In this document: positions 33,977 through 46,727 of the stretch, piece by piece
Layout: every line of letters starts with the position of its first letter
How positions within the stretch are numbered: position 1 is the first letter of the stretch
Source: Escallonia rubra
Lineage: Eukaryota; Streptophyta; Magnoliopsida; Escalloniales; Escalloniaceae
Length of the DNA: 64,000 nt
Assembly: GCA_033065855.1 (NCBI GenBank)
Contig: JAVXUO010002616.1
Coordinates: forward strand, 1 to 64,000
Reading direction: 5' to 3'
Made by a program: the position numbers and the translations under genes
The notes under the pieces: generated by a model
What the model saw: the letters and a program-made list of their open reading frames with translations, nothing else
Told to the model about the DNA's origin: nothing
The model's database searches: none

Positions 33977-34329
33977 CCTAATATATATATAATACGAAAA
34001 TAGTACTTTCGAGATTGTTAACGACGGAATATTCCGTCACTAAAAATCTTAGAATTAAGTACGCTTTTAGCGACGGAATTAATCCGTCGCTAAAAGTAAA
34101 AAACAAAATTTAATATATTTTTTTATTTTTCTAATGCCCAAACCTGTAATAAAAAATCCAATCCTCAACAACAACGCACGATCCCTAAGACACAAACAAC
34201 TATATATAATCAACTTTAAAAAATGTTTATTATAAAAATAACTCGTAATGTCCAAACCGAGAATCGAATACAGTCGGTTAGGGGAGGGGAGAAGATCGAA
34301 TACAGGGGGGGGACAAGCTTGGACCGGGC

Positions 34330-36090
34330 ACGAGAAGGAGCTCATCAAGGGTTGCCGAGTCCCGGATCTGGATCCTGCTAATCCAGGGCCGGCTCGGCAT
34401 GTCTAGCAAAGGTGCCATGCTGATCCTGCTCCCTGATCATCCTCAACACCATCATAGCAATGCGCTGGATCTCCTCCTCAGCCAACGGACGCGGATGAGC
34501 CAATGTTTGTGGAGGGGCAACGAGGGGTGGGGACGATCCTATCACGGCACATGTAGTCGTGCTAGGCAGGCCACGTATGCGGCCTTTTGGCTGATCGACG
34601 ACCTCTGGTGTATGCAGCTATCGCTTCAACACCCCAGTACTCGCACCCGTACTAGTGGACGCTGATGGCTGTCCGGACTGCTGCTCGGACCCCCTAAGTT
34701 GCTCATACGAGGCCTGCAAGAACAGTGATTTAAAGATATGTTAGTGCTTTAATTAACGCAGCAAACATCAAATAGAAAGACAAAAAATTAACAACTTAAA
34801 CAAATTGACTTACATCGATCCGTCGAGCAATATCTGAAAGATAGTCACCCGCCCGATGTGCCTCGTCCTTGTCCTTCTTCCTCATGTGCGTCTGACTATA
34901 CGTCAGAGCTACAACCTTATCCTCATCCAGATCTGGGTGCTCGACCACATTCATTTGTCAGACGATGTCGTGGGCCACCAACCCCCCCCCCCCCTGCGTG
35001 CGTCAGATCTCTGTTCTGTCTAAACTCGACCCCGCTCTTTCTCTTGGCATCCCAGCCTGGATCCGCAACCCACCGATCTATCATCTCCCCCCATACAGTC
35101 GGAGATATCCAATGTGGGGGATATCTCTCTTCATCTCCGTCATTGGGGCACCCTCGGGCAGCATCTTCTTCGCCCGGTCCCGTGCGTCGTGGAGCCATCG
35201 GCGGTAATTCTTGCCGATGTAAGCAAAGAAGGCATGCCACCCCAGCGCCTGCTAATCAGGCGAGTCAAGCGTGAACCCCTCCTGCAAGGCATCCAATAAC
35301 ACAAATTAATTTAAATACTAAATTCGAATTAAACAAATACTATCGCAGAAAAAAATACTTCAACATACCAGCCACTCCTGCCATATGGACTCCCTCGTAG
35401 CAGTATCCCAGTCCTCCCAGTACAGGCGTGGCTCGAAGAATCGGCCCTTCACAAGAATGCCGATCTTCGTCCTCTCCTGATTCTCCAGGATCCTGCCAAA
35501 TAAGTAAATAAATTAATTAATACAGTTCAAATATAAATTAACACCCAAAAATTTTAAATATAAGGCATGATGTGATTTTTTTTTACTTACTGGCCCTTCT
35601 GGGTGAGCGTAACTCTCTGTTTACGCTGGGGGTCGATGCGTACCCCGCGTGTCAGGGCACGGCCTCGTCGAGATCCTACAAAACACAGACATTAATACAG
35701 TTCAAATATACTTTAAATATAAGGCTAGCGAAAATTGACTAAACACCGTTATCAACTATACCTGAGGTAGAACCCACAGAAGAAGGAGAATCAATACGCG
35801 TGTGGAAGGAATCTGCTGGGGCTAGGGTGACGGCTGGGGCTGGAGCTGGGGCCCCGTCTGCTGTACGCAAGTACTCTGTGCCTCGTCATCAGTGGGCAAT
35901 GACGAGGTGGGACCCATTGGGGAGGAAGCAGCTCGGCGTCCACCCTGGCCACGAATAGCCCGTATCCTATGCATATCTGACTTCGTATAGATAAATTGCA
36001 AAGACATTAACACATTAAAAACAATAATTTGGCAGAAATCATCATCGGCACTATATAGATGAACGGAGGTGCAAAAACACATCAATATAA
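34330..36090 (-). pseudogene. TNP1-like (Ptta/En/Spm, transposase_24) gene of the CACTA element
   Basis: Several exon-like blocks on the minus strand fit the plant transposase of the Ptta/En/Spm type, the DNA-binding partner of TNP2. A block at 35240-34985 reads PPHWISPTVWGEMIDRWVAD then EFRQNRDLTHAGG. Another at about 35490-35370 reads RILENQERTKIG...VKGRFFEPRLYWEDWD. The 34915-34815 block reads ALTYSQTHMRKKDKDEAHRAGD, and the last exon (about 34640-34340) has a helical end rich in M, R and E. Introns are AT-rich and GT/AG bordered where I checked. A C run at 34979-34994 and stops interrupt the frame. Confidence 0.65.
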
Positions 36091-36142
36091 ACCAAGTTCT
36101 AAAATGTGACTACATTTTTTTCAGTGATGTTACAACATTACA

Positions 36143-39100
36143 ACTCAATCATTTTCAGTTTGGGAATCATCATCATCTTCATCACTAGACTCGTCGTCCT
36201 CTTCTTCGCGGGACTCGTTGTCCTCTTCATCTTCTAATCCATCATCTTCATCAGTAGACTCAATCACATCATCTTCAACACTTTCCACGTCTTCCGCGTC
36301 ATCATCTATGACTTTTTCTCCTACATGAAGTGTTGTTGGAAGAGGAAGATCGTCATCCTCGTTGTTCACCTCAACAGGTAACAAGACAGGTGGTTGGTCG
36401 GCTTGAAATGTGTCTAGCTCACTGTCATATGTCACGGGCAATTTCTTGGACTTGATAACTGTATACCAATGAGATTTTGGATTGGCGACGTCCTCTGCAT
36501 AAAAGACTTGTGCAGCTTGACTAGCAAACACAAAGGGCTAGTCTGATGCAAGTATTGACTTGACATTGACATCTACAATCCCTTAAGAGCTAACACGGAT
36601 TCCTCTACTGCATGTGACATCGAACTACGTACACTTGAACATTACCAGGCGGTTTTGGAACCCAGATATGTTAGCTCAACAATCTCATCTAGCTCTCCGT
36701 AAAAGTCCATGCAATTCTCGGCATAACAGTGGCCGTTGACCAAGACTCCACTGTTTTGAGTTTTGTTTTGTTCGGTCATCATCTTTTACGTTAAACCTAA
36801 ACCCGTTGATGATATAGCCTCCATGATAGGATGCTTGTTTGTTAGGGCCTTGAGCTAGTAATTTCAAGCAAGAGGCTACCGGTCTATCCATTGACTGAAC
36901 CTATTGTAGATGACTATAAAAATTAAGGATAAATCAGTATACTAATTGGCCACAGAACTGTATATAACACATAATATAATTTCATTAAAGACTTACACGC
37001 CTTCTGAACCACTGTACAAATTGTGATTTCCGATGAGATTCAAGATTCCGCATCGAACTCACTACAAACCAATATAGTTGACTCGCTTATCTCACATTTT
37101 TAATTATGTATAGCAATGTAAGTGAATTAAGACATTAACTTACTCAACGAATGCCGAAACTTCATCGCAATTTAGAAGGGCATATATTGTTGCATCACTG
37201 TACTCTTCATCTATTAGCCATCTAGTATACGTTCGGCCGAACGGACTACCTGACTGCATGAATATTGACAATTGCCCTTCCAAATTTGTGCTTGATCCGG
37301 GGTCATTTGGGCCTAGTTGATTTAACCTTGTATCAACATCAGGCCCAAAATATTGACTGCAAAAGTTTACAAGCTCTTCCATTACGTAAGCCTCCGCAAT
37401 TGATCCCTCAACCCGAGCCTTATTGCAGACTTTTTTCTTTAAAAGAAACATGAACCTAGAAGTTTAGCGAATCGAGTTAGGTGGAATATCAATGATAACA
37501 GGTGTCGCATTAAGTGTAAACGAACAACTGTAACAATTTAAAGATCACCTCTCGAAGGGATACATCCACCGATATTGTACGAGTCCACCCATCTTAGCTT
37601 CATATGCCAAGTGAACATGCATATGCTCCATTGAATCAAAGAACGAAGGTGGGAAGATTTTCTCCAGCTTGCAAATCGTCACCACAATGTTCTTCTCAAG
37701 CACCTCCATGATACTCTCCCAGATCGTAGAAGAACATATATCTCGAAAGAAATGAGATAATTCAATCAAAGTCTCACAAACAACCCGTGGCAACAGTCCC
37801 CGGAAGGCAATAGGAATGAATCTCTCCATGAATACATGGAAGTCGTGACTTTTCATCCCTTGGAACTTACATTCCAATACATTGCAACAACGAGATATGT
37901 TGGACGCAAACCCATCCGGAAGCTTCAAATTTTTAACCCACTGACAGACCTTCTCCACTCGTTTCTTGTCTAGACAGTAAGGTGCTTTCAGAAGTATCGT
38001 CCTCCCGCTGACTATCCGAGGATGCAATTCACGGCGAACACCCAACTGTTGTAGTTCCCTTCTCGCTTTAAGGTGATCTTTCAATTTCTCCTTGACATTC
38101 ATCTATGTGTTGAACACATTATCAAAAATGTTCTTCTCAATATGCATCACATCCATATTGTTTCGGATAACTAACGTCCTCCAGTAGGCTAACTCCCAGA
38201 AAATACAAAATTTCCTTCAGTTGTGCTATTTCCCGTACCCTGGAATTTGCTGAACTGGCACACCCTTATCGTGTGGTATGTCAGTATCAAGTGCCTCCAG
38301 GTGTGAGAGCACTTCTTCACCAGATGAGTAGTCCAGTGTGACAACCTCACGCTCGATTGTCCCGTCAAATTTATCCTTCTGCCTACGAAACTAATGGTCC
38401 AGTGGCAAAAGCTTACGATGACATCCGAACCACAAGGGCTTTCCGCCGTGCTTTAACGTATGACCGGGGTTCACACCCATATAAGCAGAGCATGCTAGCT
38501 TTCCATGTGTGCTCCAGCCACACGTCATTCCCAATGCGGGGAAATCATGTATAGTCCACATCAAAGCAACCCTCATCTAAAAATTCTGTTTAAGGGATGC
38601 ATCATATGTTTCGACTCCATGATTCCATAACTGTTTTAACTCCTCAATCAACGGCCTTAAATACACATCTATGTCCTTGCCAGGACTCTTCGGCCCCATA
38701 ATAAGCAACGACAAGAACATCTACGGCTTCTTCATGCACATGCCTGGTGGAAGGTTGTACGGGACAATAATAACAGGCCAACAAGAGTAAGGTGTGGTAG
38801 ACTGACCGAAAGGGTTGAACCCATCAGTTGCGAGACCAAGTCTAACATTTCGAACCTCCTGAGCAAAGATTGGATGCCTGAGGTCAAACTCCTTCCACGC
38901 CTCTCCATCAGCTGGGTGTGTCAGCACATTGGCATCGTTGCTACGAGTCTCATGGTGAGCCCTCATATGTTCAGTCGTATTGGAGGAGGAGTATATTCTT
39001 TGAAGCCGTGGTGTGACCAAAAAATATCGCACTATCTTACATGCAATGTTTGTCTTCTTCCCTTTGTCCGGTGTGTACCTCGAATGATCACATATTAGAC

Positions 39101-39794
39101 ACCGTGACAACTCCTTATTCTCTTTCCAGAATAATACACAATCGTTATTACACGCATCTATCCTCTCATAGCTCAACCCAAGTTTCCTCATCATCTTCTT
39201 CGCATCATAGTACGACAGCGGTAGCCTTTCACTTTCGGGCATAATTTCTTTGATTAAGGTAACAAACTCTTTAAAACCTTTCTCACTCAGCCCGTGGTCT
39301 GATTTCAACTGTAATAACCTACTAACCGCAGACAGCCGTGTGTGTTTCGGAGCTCCATCCCACAACGGCTCTTCCGCAGCTCTCAACAACTCATAAAACT
39401 GATGAGCCCCCTCGTTCAGCGGTTGGGGACTCTCATCACCGTTGTCGTTACCCCAGTCAACATTAGCATGCCCAGCATCCATAATCATATCTCGATAATC
39501 ATACCGTGCCTCCTCCCTAACTTCAGTTTGACTAGCCGGGTTAGATGACAATACTATTGTTTCCCCGTGCTGCGTTCACCTTGTGTATCCACCCATAAAA
39601 CCGTATCGACGAAGATGCCATTTTACTTTAATTATTTTTCTCCAATGCAACAACTCACATCTACCGCACGTACACCTTATCTTATCAAAGTCAACATGTG
39701 CAGGATACGCGTAAGTGAAGTAGAGATATTCGTCAACGCGATCCTCAAAATCGTCAGCATTCTTCTTTTTTATCCAACTTTGATCGACCGACAT
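36143..39794 (-). pseudogene. TNP2/TNPD-type CACTA transposase gene, disabled by stops
   Basis: The start is ATG at 39794 (MSVDQSWIKK). Domains in order: transposase-associated domain (about 39794-39580, with CxCGRC and YGFMGGYTR), the TNP2/transposase_21 core (39551-38721: YDAKKMMRKLGLSYE, TPRLQRIYSSS, HPADGEAWKEFD, RLGLATDGFNPFG, PYNLPPGMCMK), its continuation 38720-38105 (GPKSPGKDIDVYL, WTIHDFPALG), the following region 38102-37545 (GMKSHDFHVFMERFIPIAFRG, LEKIFPPSFFDSM, YRWMYPFER), and DUF4218/DUF4216-like exons at 37455-37140, about 37060-36990 and 36900-36145, ending in a highly acidic tail. In-frame stops lie near 39575 (TGA where W is expected), 38577 and 38103. Introns fit GT/AG. It is nearly full length, so recently active. 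Confidence 0.9.
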
Positions 39795-40539
39795 GACGAA
39801 TGAGATAACGTACTGTATACCACCTTCAATTATGACCAATCATTAGGCAGGGGTCGATGTAAATATGAATGCATGAATGTGACAACATGTCTATATATTT
39901 CCCCTCCATTCTCTGATAGGTAGTGGTCCTATCCCATTCAGAAATACACATGTTTATAAAACAGTGAAGAACTCATGCTAAGTCCTATGTTTGCGAAAAA
40001 TTTGGCAGCACCTCCCCGTATTTCTCCAAGTACACGACATCGATTACGTGTTCTAACATTCATCTAACATTGCCTTGCAAGGTTTGACGGATGTTAGAAC
40101 ATCATATCTGTATGCACCCGGAGAAATACAAGAGAACATGTACCAAATATCCACGACATAGAACACAGAGCATGAGTTGAAACACTACTTTATAAACACG
40201 TAGCTTTTCCAAATTGTCCAAACTGGACATCCAAAGGCTCATTACAAAGCATCACTTTGTAATGAGTACCTTTGAACGGGAACTAAGGGTTTCTATGCAT
40301 GCATGCGTTCAGAAATTGATAACATATACAAGAATCTTTCCGAAATATCAAAATTGCAGAAAGATCGTTGCATATGTTACCAATTCCACTTTAAATAGAA
40401 TTCGTTGGCAATGAGTTGAACCATCTCGTTTTCAATGGACTTCGCAAAACAACAACTAATATAAAGAATGCAGAGTTTATAAACAACGAGTAATTGAACC
40501 ATCTCTAGGCAATATAGAGTAATTATGTGATGTACAAGG

Positions 40540-41530
40540 GCTAATCAGGGCTAACTGGGTTATTAGGGTTAATTAAGAGTGTCAGGGTTTAGGGTTCAGT
40601 GTTTAGGGTTTAATTAATCTAATTAGGATTTATTAAGATATGTTAGGGCTAGTTAGTGTTAATGAGGAGTACCTTGGTCTAATTATAGCTAATTAGGGTT
40701 GATTAAGACTAATTAGGGTTATTTCGTCCTAGTTAGGGTTTAATTGTGCCGAGTAGTGTTGATTAGTCCTAATTATGGCTAATTAGGCTTAATTGGGTTA
40801 TGTTAGGGCTAATTAGTGTTAATGAGGAGTACCTTGGGTTAATTATAGCTAATTAGGGTTAATTAGGACTAATTAGGATTATTTAGTCCTAATTAGGGTT
40901 TAATTGTGCCGAGTAGTGTTGATTAGTCCTAATTAGGGCCAATTAGGCTTAATTGGGTTATGTTAGGGCTAATTAGTGTTAATGAGGAGTACCTTGAGCT
41001 AATTATAGCTAATTATGGTTGATTAGGACTAATTAGAGTTATTTAGAGCTAATTAGGGTTTAATTGGGTTATGTTAGGGCTAATTAGTGTTAATGAGGAG
41101 TACCTTGGGCTAATTATAGCTAATTATGGTTGATTAGTCCTAATTAGGGTTTAATAGTGCCGAATAGTGTTGATTAGTCCTAATTATGGCTAATTAGGCT
41201 TAATTGGGTTATGTTAGGTTTAATTACGACTAATTAGGCTAACTATAATCAATATGCACGTAATTGGGTTCATTTGTCGCTAATCAGAATTTAGTTAGGT
41301 TTTAGGGTTTAGGGTTTATTTAATCTAATCACGGGTTACTAAGATATGATTAATTAGGGCTAATTAGGGTTTAATTTAGGCTGATTAGTGTTAATTAGGG
41401 CTAATTTTGGGGTAATTACAGCTAATTTGATTTTCATTGGTTCCTTAGGGTTAATTAAAATTAATTAGGCTCGTTAGAGCTAATTAGGGTCAATTCGGTT
41501 CATTAGGGTTAATCGGGATTAATTAGGGCA
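40540..41530. repeat. Minisatellite of TTAGGG/TAATTAGGG-like units
   Basis: Short AATTAGGGTTAATTAG-type repeats are organised in higher-order units of about 160 bp (blocks beginning near 40640, 40800, 40960 and 41060, each with TTAATGAGGAGTACCTTG). It lies upstream of the TNP2 gene, within the CACTA element. It is not a telomere array: units are irregular and interrupted. Confidence 0.9.
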
Positions 41531-41589
41531 AATTATAGCCAGTGTTGGAGCCACGATAAGATTTCAGGGAGTGCTAAAAATGTCGCGTT

Positions 41590-41940
41590 AACCTAATTAA
41601 CCTAAATTCAATGCACAGTCAACAATCTCAATTCCGACACCTCATATAGGGTGTCGGTTTGGTGTCCGATATGTGTCCGACACCTCTGGACATGCGTCCG
41701 ACCCCTATCGACACCCGTCCGACACCTCCCGACAAGCATCCGACACCTCCCGACACGCGTCCAACACCTCGCGTTAACCTAATTCAATGCACAGTCAACA
41801 ATCTCAATTCCGACACCTCATATAGGGTGTCGGTATGGTGTCTGATACGTGTCCGTCACCTCCCTACACGTGTCCGACTCCTCCAGACACGTGTCTGACA
41901 CCTACCGACACGTGTCTGACACCTCCGGACACATCGGCAT
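41590..41940. repeat. CCGACACCT minisatellite
   Basis: Repeats of about 13-17 bp around TCCGACACCTCCCGACACG occur in two blocks. Each is preceded by the same GCACAGTCAACAATCTCAAT leader (41610 and 41790), so there is also a two-copy higher-order repeat of about 180 bp. Confidence 0.9.
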
Positions 41941-42018
41941 ACATTGGTTTATTTTTTAAATGCCAGACATCGTCGATTGGACACGGTGTCCGTGTCCGTG
42001 CTAACTAACAAGTATCTC

Positions 42019-42245
42019 AATCCAATTGGGTCCCATCCTCCATCAACAATCTCAATTCTCAATTCTCAAATGCTCAATGCAATAAAAATTAATAAAAATC
42101 ACACATTCCATCCAATTGGATCCCATCCTCCGTCAACAATCTCAATTCTCAATTCTCAAATGCTCAATGCAATAAAAATTAATAAAAATCACACATTCAA
42201 TCCAAGTGGGTCCCATCCTCCGTCAACAATTTCAATTCTCAAATG
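42019..42245. repeat. Tandem repeat, period about 88 bp, 2.5 copies
   Basis: Units starting TCCAATTGGGTCCCATCCTC at 42019, 42108 and 42196 continue through TCAACAATCTCAATTCTCAA and AATAAAAATCACACATTC. They produce a repetitive 101-aa ORF that is not a gene. Confidence 0.92.
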
Positions 42246-42299
42246 TTAAATACATAGTCAACAATCTTAATTCTCAAATGCTCAATGCACAGTTAACTT

Positions 42300-44050
42300 A
42301 ATATAGAAAAGTCTAACAATTATAACTAAATCACAGATATCTCATATAGATATTGCATTACTGCAAAATGGGAAATGTAATCTAAGAGAATGCATAGTTC
42401 AAATTCTACAATTTCCCTTTCTGTAGCTTACATGGTGGGGGACCACATGAGCACCGACTCTAAAGGAAACCTTAACTTTGTATATCAGATAGCATGCATG
42501 GCAAGAATGTAGTTCAAAATACCCTAAAATATGGTTGTTAGGGGGGGGGGAGGGGGCACCCTAGCTAGGAAAAACAAGAAAAAAAAACCCAAATCTACAC
42601 TCACTAACCCAAGACAGCTCGACAAACCCTGATGGCAAACCAAAAAATACTGACAGGCGTATCAAGCTTCACTTGAAGCCACCATAACAAATAGCAATAA
42701 GCCAGAGCAATCAGAACCCTACAGCTTTGCCATTACAATATAAAAATTGTTAAATAAAGTAAACTCATAATTAACAGCTTTGGCATTCTATAACAAACTA
42801 AAGGAAGAGAAATTGGGCAGTGGATTCGACCAGTTTTTTATATCCGGTGTGCCGGGTTCTTTCTACGGCAGGCTGTTTCGTATGAGAAGCATTCACTTTA
42901 TGCACTCTTCTTCGAGTCTCCATTGGCTTTCTCAAGTTTGTTTTCCAAAGGACAAACCTCATACATTATCTTAGGGTGTTTCTATCATTTTTTATTGCCA
43001 TTTCGTGAGAATAGCACCAAATTTTCGTGGTGTTCGAAGTCGGGTCATTTACATACTCCAAATAGGGTTTTTAGATGCTAAATTTAGACATTGCTTTGTG
43101 ATGTTCATACCATGACGATAGTACCAAAAATTGGTACACATCTAGGAAAAAGATGAACTGAGTTTGAATTAATCGTTGTCCTGTTCCAACTCGTTGCCTA
43201 TTTCGCAATAACATCTAATTAATTTTTCGATAATGTCTCTCTTCTTAACAGCCACTTTATCCCATGTAAGTTCAATAAAGCTCACTGTATGGATCACAAC
43301 ATGCCAACCCCTTTTGACATTTTTAAGTTCCATTCAATTGTAAGTTTGTAAGTTCATGCATTGGAATCTAAGTGCCAACCCCTGCTGTCCAAGCAAGATA
43401 ATATGTGGCATCCCCTCAATTTCCTAACTTGGACTCCCTTTTTTCATGCGAGTCACTGACGCACCCGAGTAATTCAGAATCAGTTCAAACCCACAAACGA
43501 GCTACCCAACCAATAATTCAGAATTAGTTCAAACCCACAAACGAGCTACACAACCAATAATTCAAAATCAGTTCAAACCCACAAACGAGCTACACAACCA
43601 AAGACACAAGTCAACTAAATTGCGCATAATTCAAATTGGGTTTGCACCAAATTGCACATGAAAGATATCAATCATCAAATCTTTGAGAAACAAAATAGTA
43701 AAGTTACAATCTTGCAGGTGGAATTGAACATACCTATGAATCAAGAACCTTGCCCAGATTGAATCTTCAAAAGCGAGCTTTGAGACAGTACACGAGCTTC
43801 CGACGAGGGCTTCGGTTTTTGAAGGGAAGATTCACACAGAACCGCGAGCTTCGAACAGAAATTGCCAATGGAAAATTTTAGATTTCTCTAAGAATGTGGT
43901 GGTCGTGATGAAATTAGGGTTTTGAATTAATCCAAACACGTGATCAATTAGAGGGTGATCGTCGGAGGTGAGAACGCCGGTGGGTGGGTGAGCGATGTGA
44001 GAGAGAAAGAGAAACGGGGAGAGAGAAAAAAAATAGATCTGTGTGTTTTA
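42300..44050. other. 5' region of the CACTA element
   Basis: No coding domain was found. A three-copy repeat of about 45 bp (AATTCAGAATCAGTTCAAAC, then CCACAAACGAGCTAC) lies at 43468-43605, and a G run at 42541-42550. The stretch between TNP2 and the right terminus probably contains the transposase promoter and leader. Confidence 0.5.
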
Positions 44051-44059
44051 ACTGTGACT

Positions 44060-44345
44060 TTTAGCGACGGAATTATACCGTCGCTAAAAGTCTGTCGGTA
44101 AAAGCTATTTTTACCGACGAAATTTTCAGCGACGGTATAAATCTGTCGCTTAAATGTTTTTTAAAAACCCACAAAAATTAAAAAATTCCTAAAAACTTTT
44201 TAGCGACAGATGTCCCGTCGTTAAAAATTTGTCAGTAAAACTCCGTCGGCAAATATTTTTAGCCACGGACTATTAACAAGGGTTTATTCCGTTGCTTAAA
44301 TGACTTTTAGTGTCGGAATAGCTTCCGTCGCTAAAAGTCCGTCGC
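44060..44345. repeat. CACTA right subterminal repeats
   Basis: Repeated TTTAGCGACGGAA, CCGTCGCTAAAAG and GTCGGTAAA motifs, often in inverted pairs, sit directly inside the terminus at 44368. They match the short set at 34020-34100. Confidence 0.85.
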
Positions 44346-44384
44346 AAAAAATGGATTTTCTTGTAGTATAATATTTGCATACGC

Positions 44385-44575
44385 ATATATATTTACTTTA
44401 GTTCCTCTGAACTGTAAGTTGAAAGAATAATGAATAAATTGTGTTACAGTACCGCTTGATAATATAAAAGAAAAGCTTAAAGAATAGAAAAATCTAGCGA
44501 CGACATTATAACACAATATATTCATTGTTCTTTAAACTTACAGTTCAGAAAAACTAAAGCAAATATATATATATA
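44385..44575. mobile_element. Small foldback MITE (about 190 bp)
   Basis: The block 44388-44447 (ATATTTACTTTAGTTCCTCT, then GAACTGTAAGTTGAAAGAAT) reappears in reverse complement at 44507-44572, giving a hairpin with about 60-bp arms and a 60-bp loop. TA-rich flanks prevent a clear target duplication call. Confidence 0.7.
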
Positions 44576-46677
44576 TATATTCTGCAACAATTGCATGACC
44601 ATCTAATCAAGGCTGCAATTTTAAATGTGTATGAGACAAAAAATATTATACTGGATATCATGTTCGTATCTTAATGTTGGTGATTTATTGAAACAATGAT
44701 TTATGAAAAAGATAAGAATAGACTATAAAATTTACGATTCCAAAGATAAAGAACTCTTAACTTAACTTTTCAAGCTAAGAGACTTGATTTTGAAAGGTTA
44801 CAGGTTGGACCACTAAAAGTACTTAATAATAATATAGCTTTGACAAGTTACTTGAAACTGTAACAAATAAAGTATTAAAAATTTCTTACCAACAATTATA
44901 GTTTTAGTAAAATTAGATTTCTTTTTTCCATAAGATGTTAATCTCTTTTTATTTCTTGAAATGTGGTATGCATTGATAAACATTTTGTAACCTTTTTAAA
45001 TATTTTATTGACTTACTCGAGCTTGACTCGGGATCCTGAGCTATAATATTTAATAACTAAGACGAGAAATGCAATGATAGCTCATGACACCTCATTGCAT
45101 TATGTTTCTAATATAATAAGAGTTATAAAAACTAGTGTTAAACATATTAATGTTGCTATAGATCTTCAAACATTATTTTGAATGGAGTCCTTAAGTTTGT
45201 AATTAATTAAATCGGTAAATATAGTAAACATTTAAATAATAAGTCTTTTGCAATTCGAAAATCAATTCAAAACATTGGAAATTTTCTAACCAATTTACTA
45301 ATTCATTGTGACTTTATTTGAATATTATATATCGAAAAAGCTCTCTAACATGAAATATTAACCGATAAAACAACTACTATTTAAGAGATTTAATAAGAAA
45401 ATTTAGGTACTAATTCAAAGTCATATTTAAGTTTTCTATAAATTCAAATATTAATCTAACTTGATAAATATGTTAGTTAAAATTTTTGGTTAATAATATC
45501 CTTACTCTAAGGTTTTGCGCCATTCTATTTACTCCATTGGTTAAATATAGAAATATCATAATATGCAGATTCGATATTAGATATATTAAAAAATAGTGTA
45601 AATTTAAAATGGTAATTATGTGAGCATTTCTTAAATTTAAATGATTTTATGTTGGAAAAGTTTTGAATCAATTCTTTTCTATGGTATTTTTATTGTGAGT
45701 AATTAAACTCTTAAGCATTCTAAATTCTACATTAGCAATATACTATTTATGATTTTATGTTAATTTTTATAATACTGAATATAATTGCATATAAAATCTA
45801 AAAAGATTTTAGTTATGTTGTGATGAATGTAGACTAAAACTTAGACTGAAAACCATATTATATCTGAAGATAAATCTTACTTAGTAAGCATGGTTATTGC
45901 ATACTTTGTGAAATCTTGGTTAAATTTTGTTCAACAATGTCCTTACTACGAGATTTTTTAACTCTCCTATATAGTCATGTTGGTTAAATTTTATATAATT
46001 ACCTCATACTCTTATTACTATTTTCTCTGTATACTTTGTTGATGGATTACGATTTGTAGCCTTGAAGCCATTGTAGGCTAAGAAATACGATTTTGAGTGC
46101 AAAATGAGTTTAAAACCCACAAAATTATTAATCTCGTGAGTCACAGTGAGTAAGGATTTAATTTGATGGAAGGTGTATTGGTTGGTCTAACAGTAGCCTG
46201 TTTTTAAGAGTGGGTGCACCGTCGGTACAACTTCTCCACTACAGTGATATAGGACCTCACACATAGGGCAACTTTCAGAGTTTGGTTCTCTTTCATTCAA
46301 AGTTTCATTTAGGCCTATCTTATATTAGTAGAAAGCTATGAATTCAAATTTCACATTGATTAGAATGACTCAAAAATAAAGGCAAATGCTAGATCTGTAC
46401 CCAAAGTACAGCTAAAGTACTCATGGTTTCAAACGTGTCAAATCAATACTACTTTCAATTGATCCAAATCCTTCTAACGGCTAACGGATTAATGATGCCA
46501 CAAAAAAGTACAGAAATAAGGCCATCACTACAAAAAATATTATAAAAGTTGCTCTCTCCTTCTCTCTCCAACCCCTTTCTCTCTCTTGAACCTCTTCACT
46601 TTCTTCACACACACGCGAGAGCGCGCGCACACATAGCAACTGAGGGAGTTACACACTCACATCACGCAGTTACACGC

Positions 46678-46727
<50 letters not shown>

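Larger units (their letters stand above)
33993..44368 (-). mobile_element. CACTA (En/Spm) element with TNP1-like and TNP2 genes
   Basis: Right terminus: ATTTTCTTGTAGTA ending at 44368, an altered CACTACAAGAAAAT. Left terminus at 33993 reads TACGAAAATAG, apparently missing a few bases of the canonical end. TAA occurs on both outer sides (33990-33992, 44369-44371), consistent with the 3-bp target duplication. Subterminal AGCGACGGAAT/ATTCCGTCGCT repeats lie at 34020-34100 and 44060-44345. Both transposase genes are on the minus strand, and minisatellites occupy 40540-43605. The subterminal motif differs from the 2533-9220 element, so this is a different CACTA family. Both genes are disabled. Confidence 0.85.

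Noticed and set aside
40540-41530. Interstitial telomere array
   Set aside because: Plant telomere repeat is TTTAGGG; here units are irregular AATTAGGG variants in 160-bp blocks inside a CACTA element.
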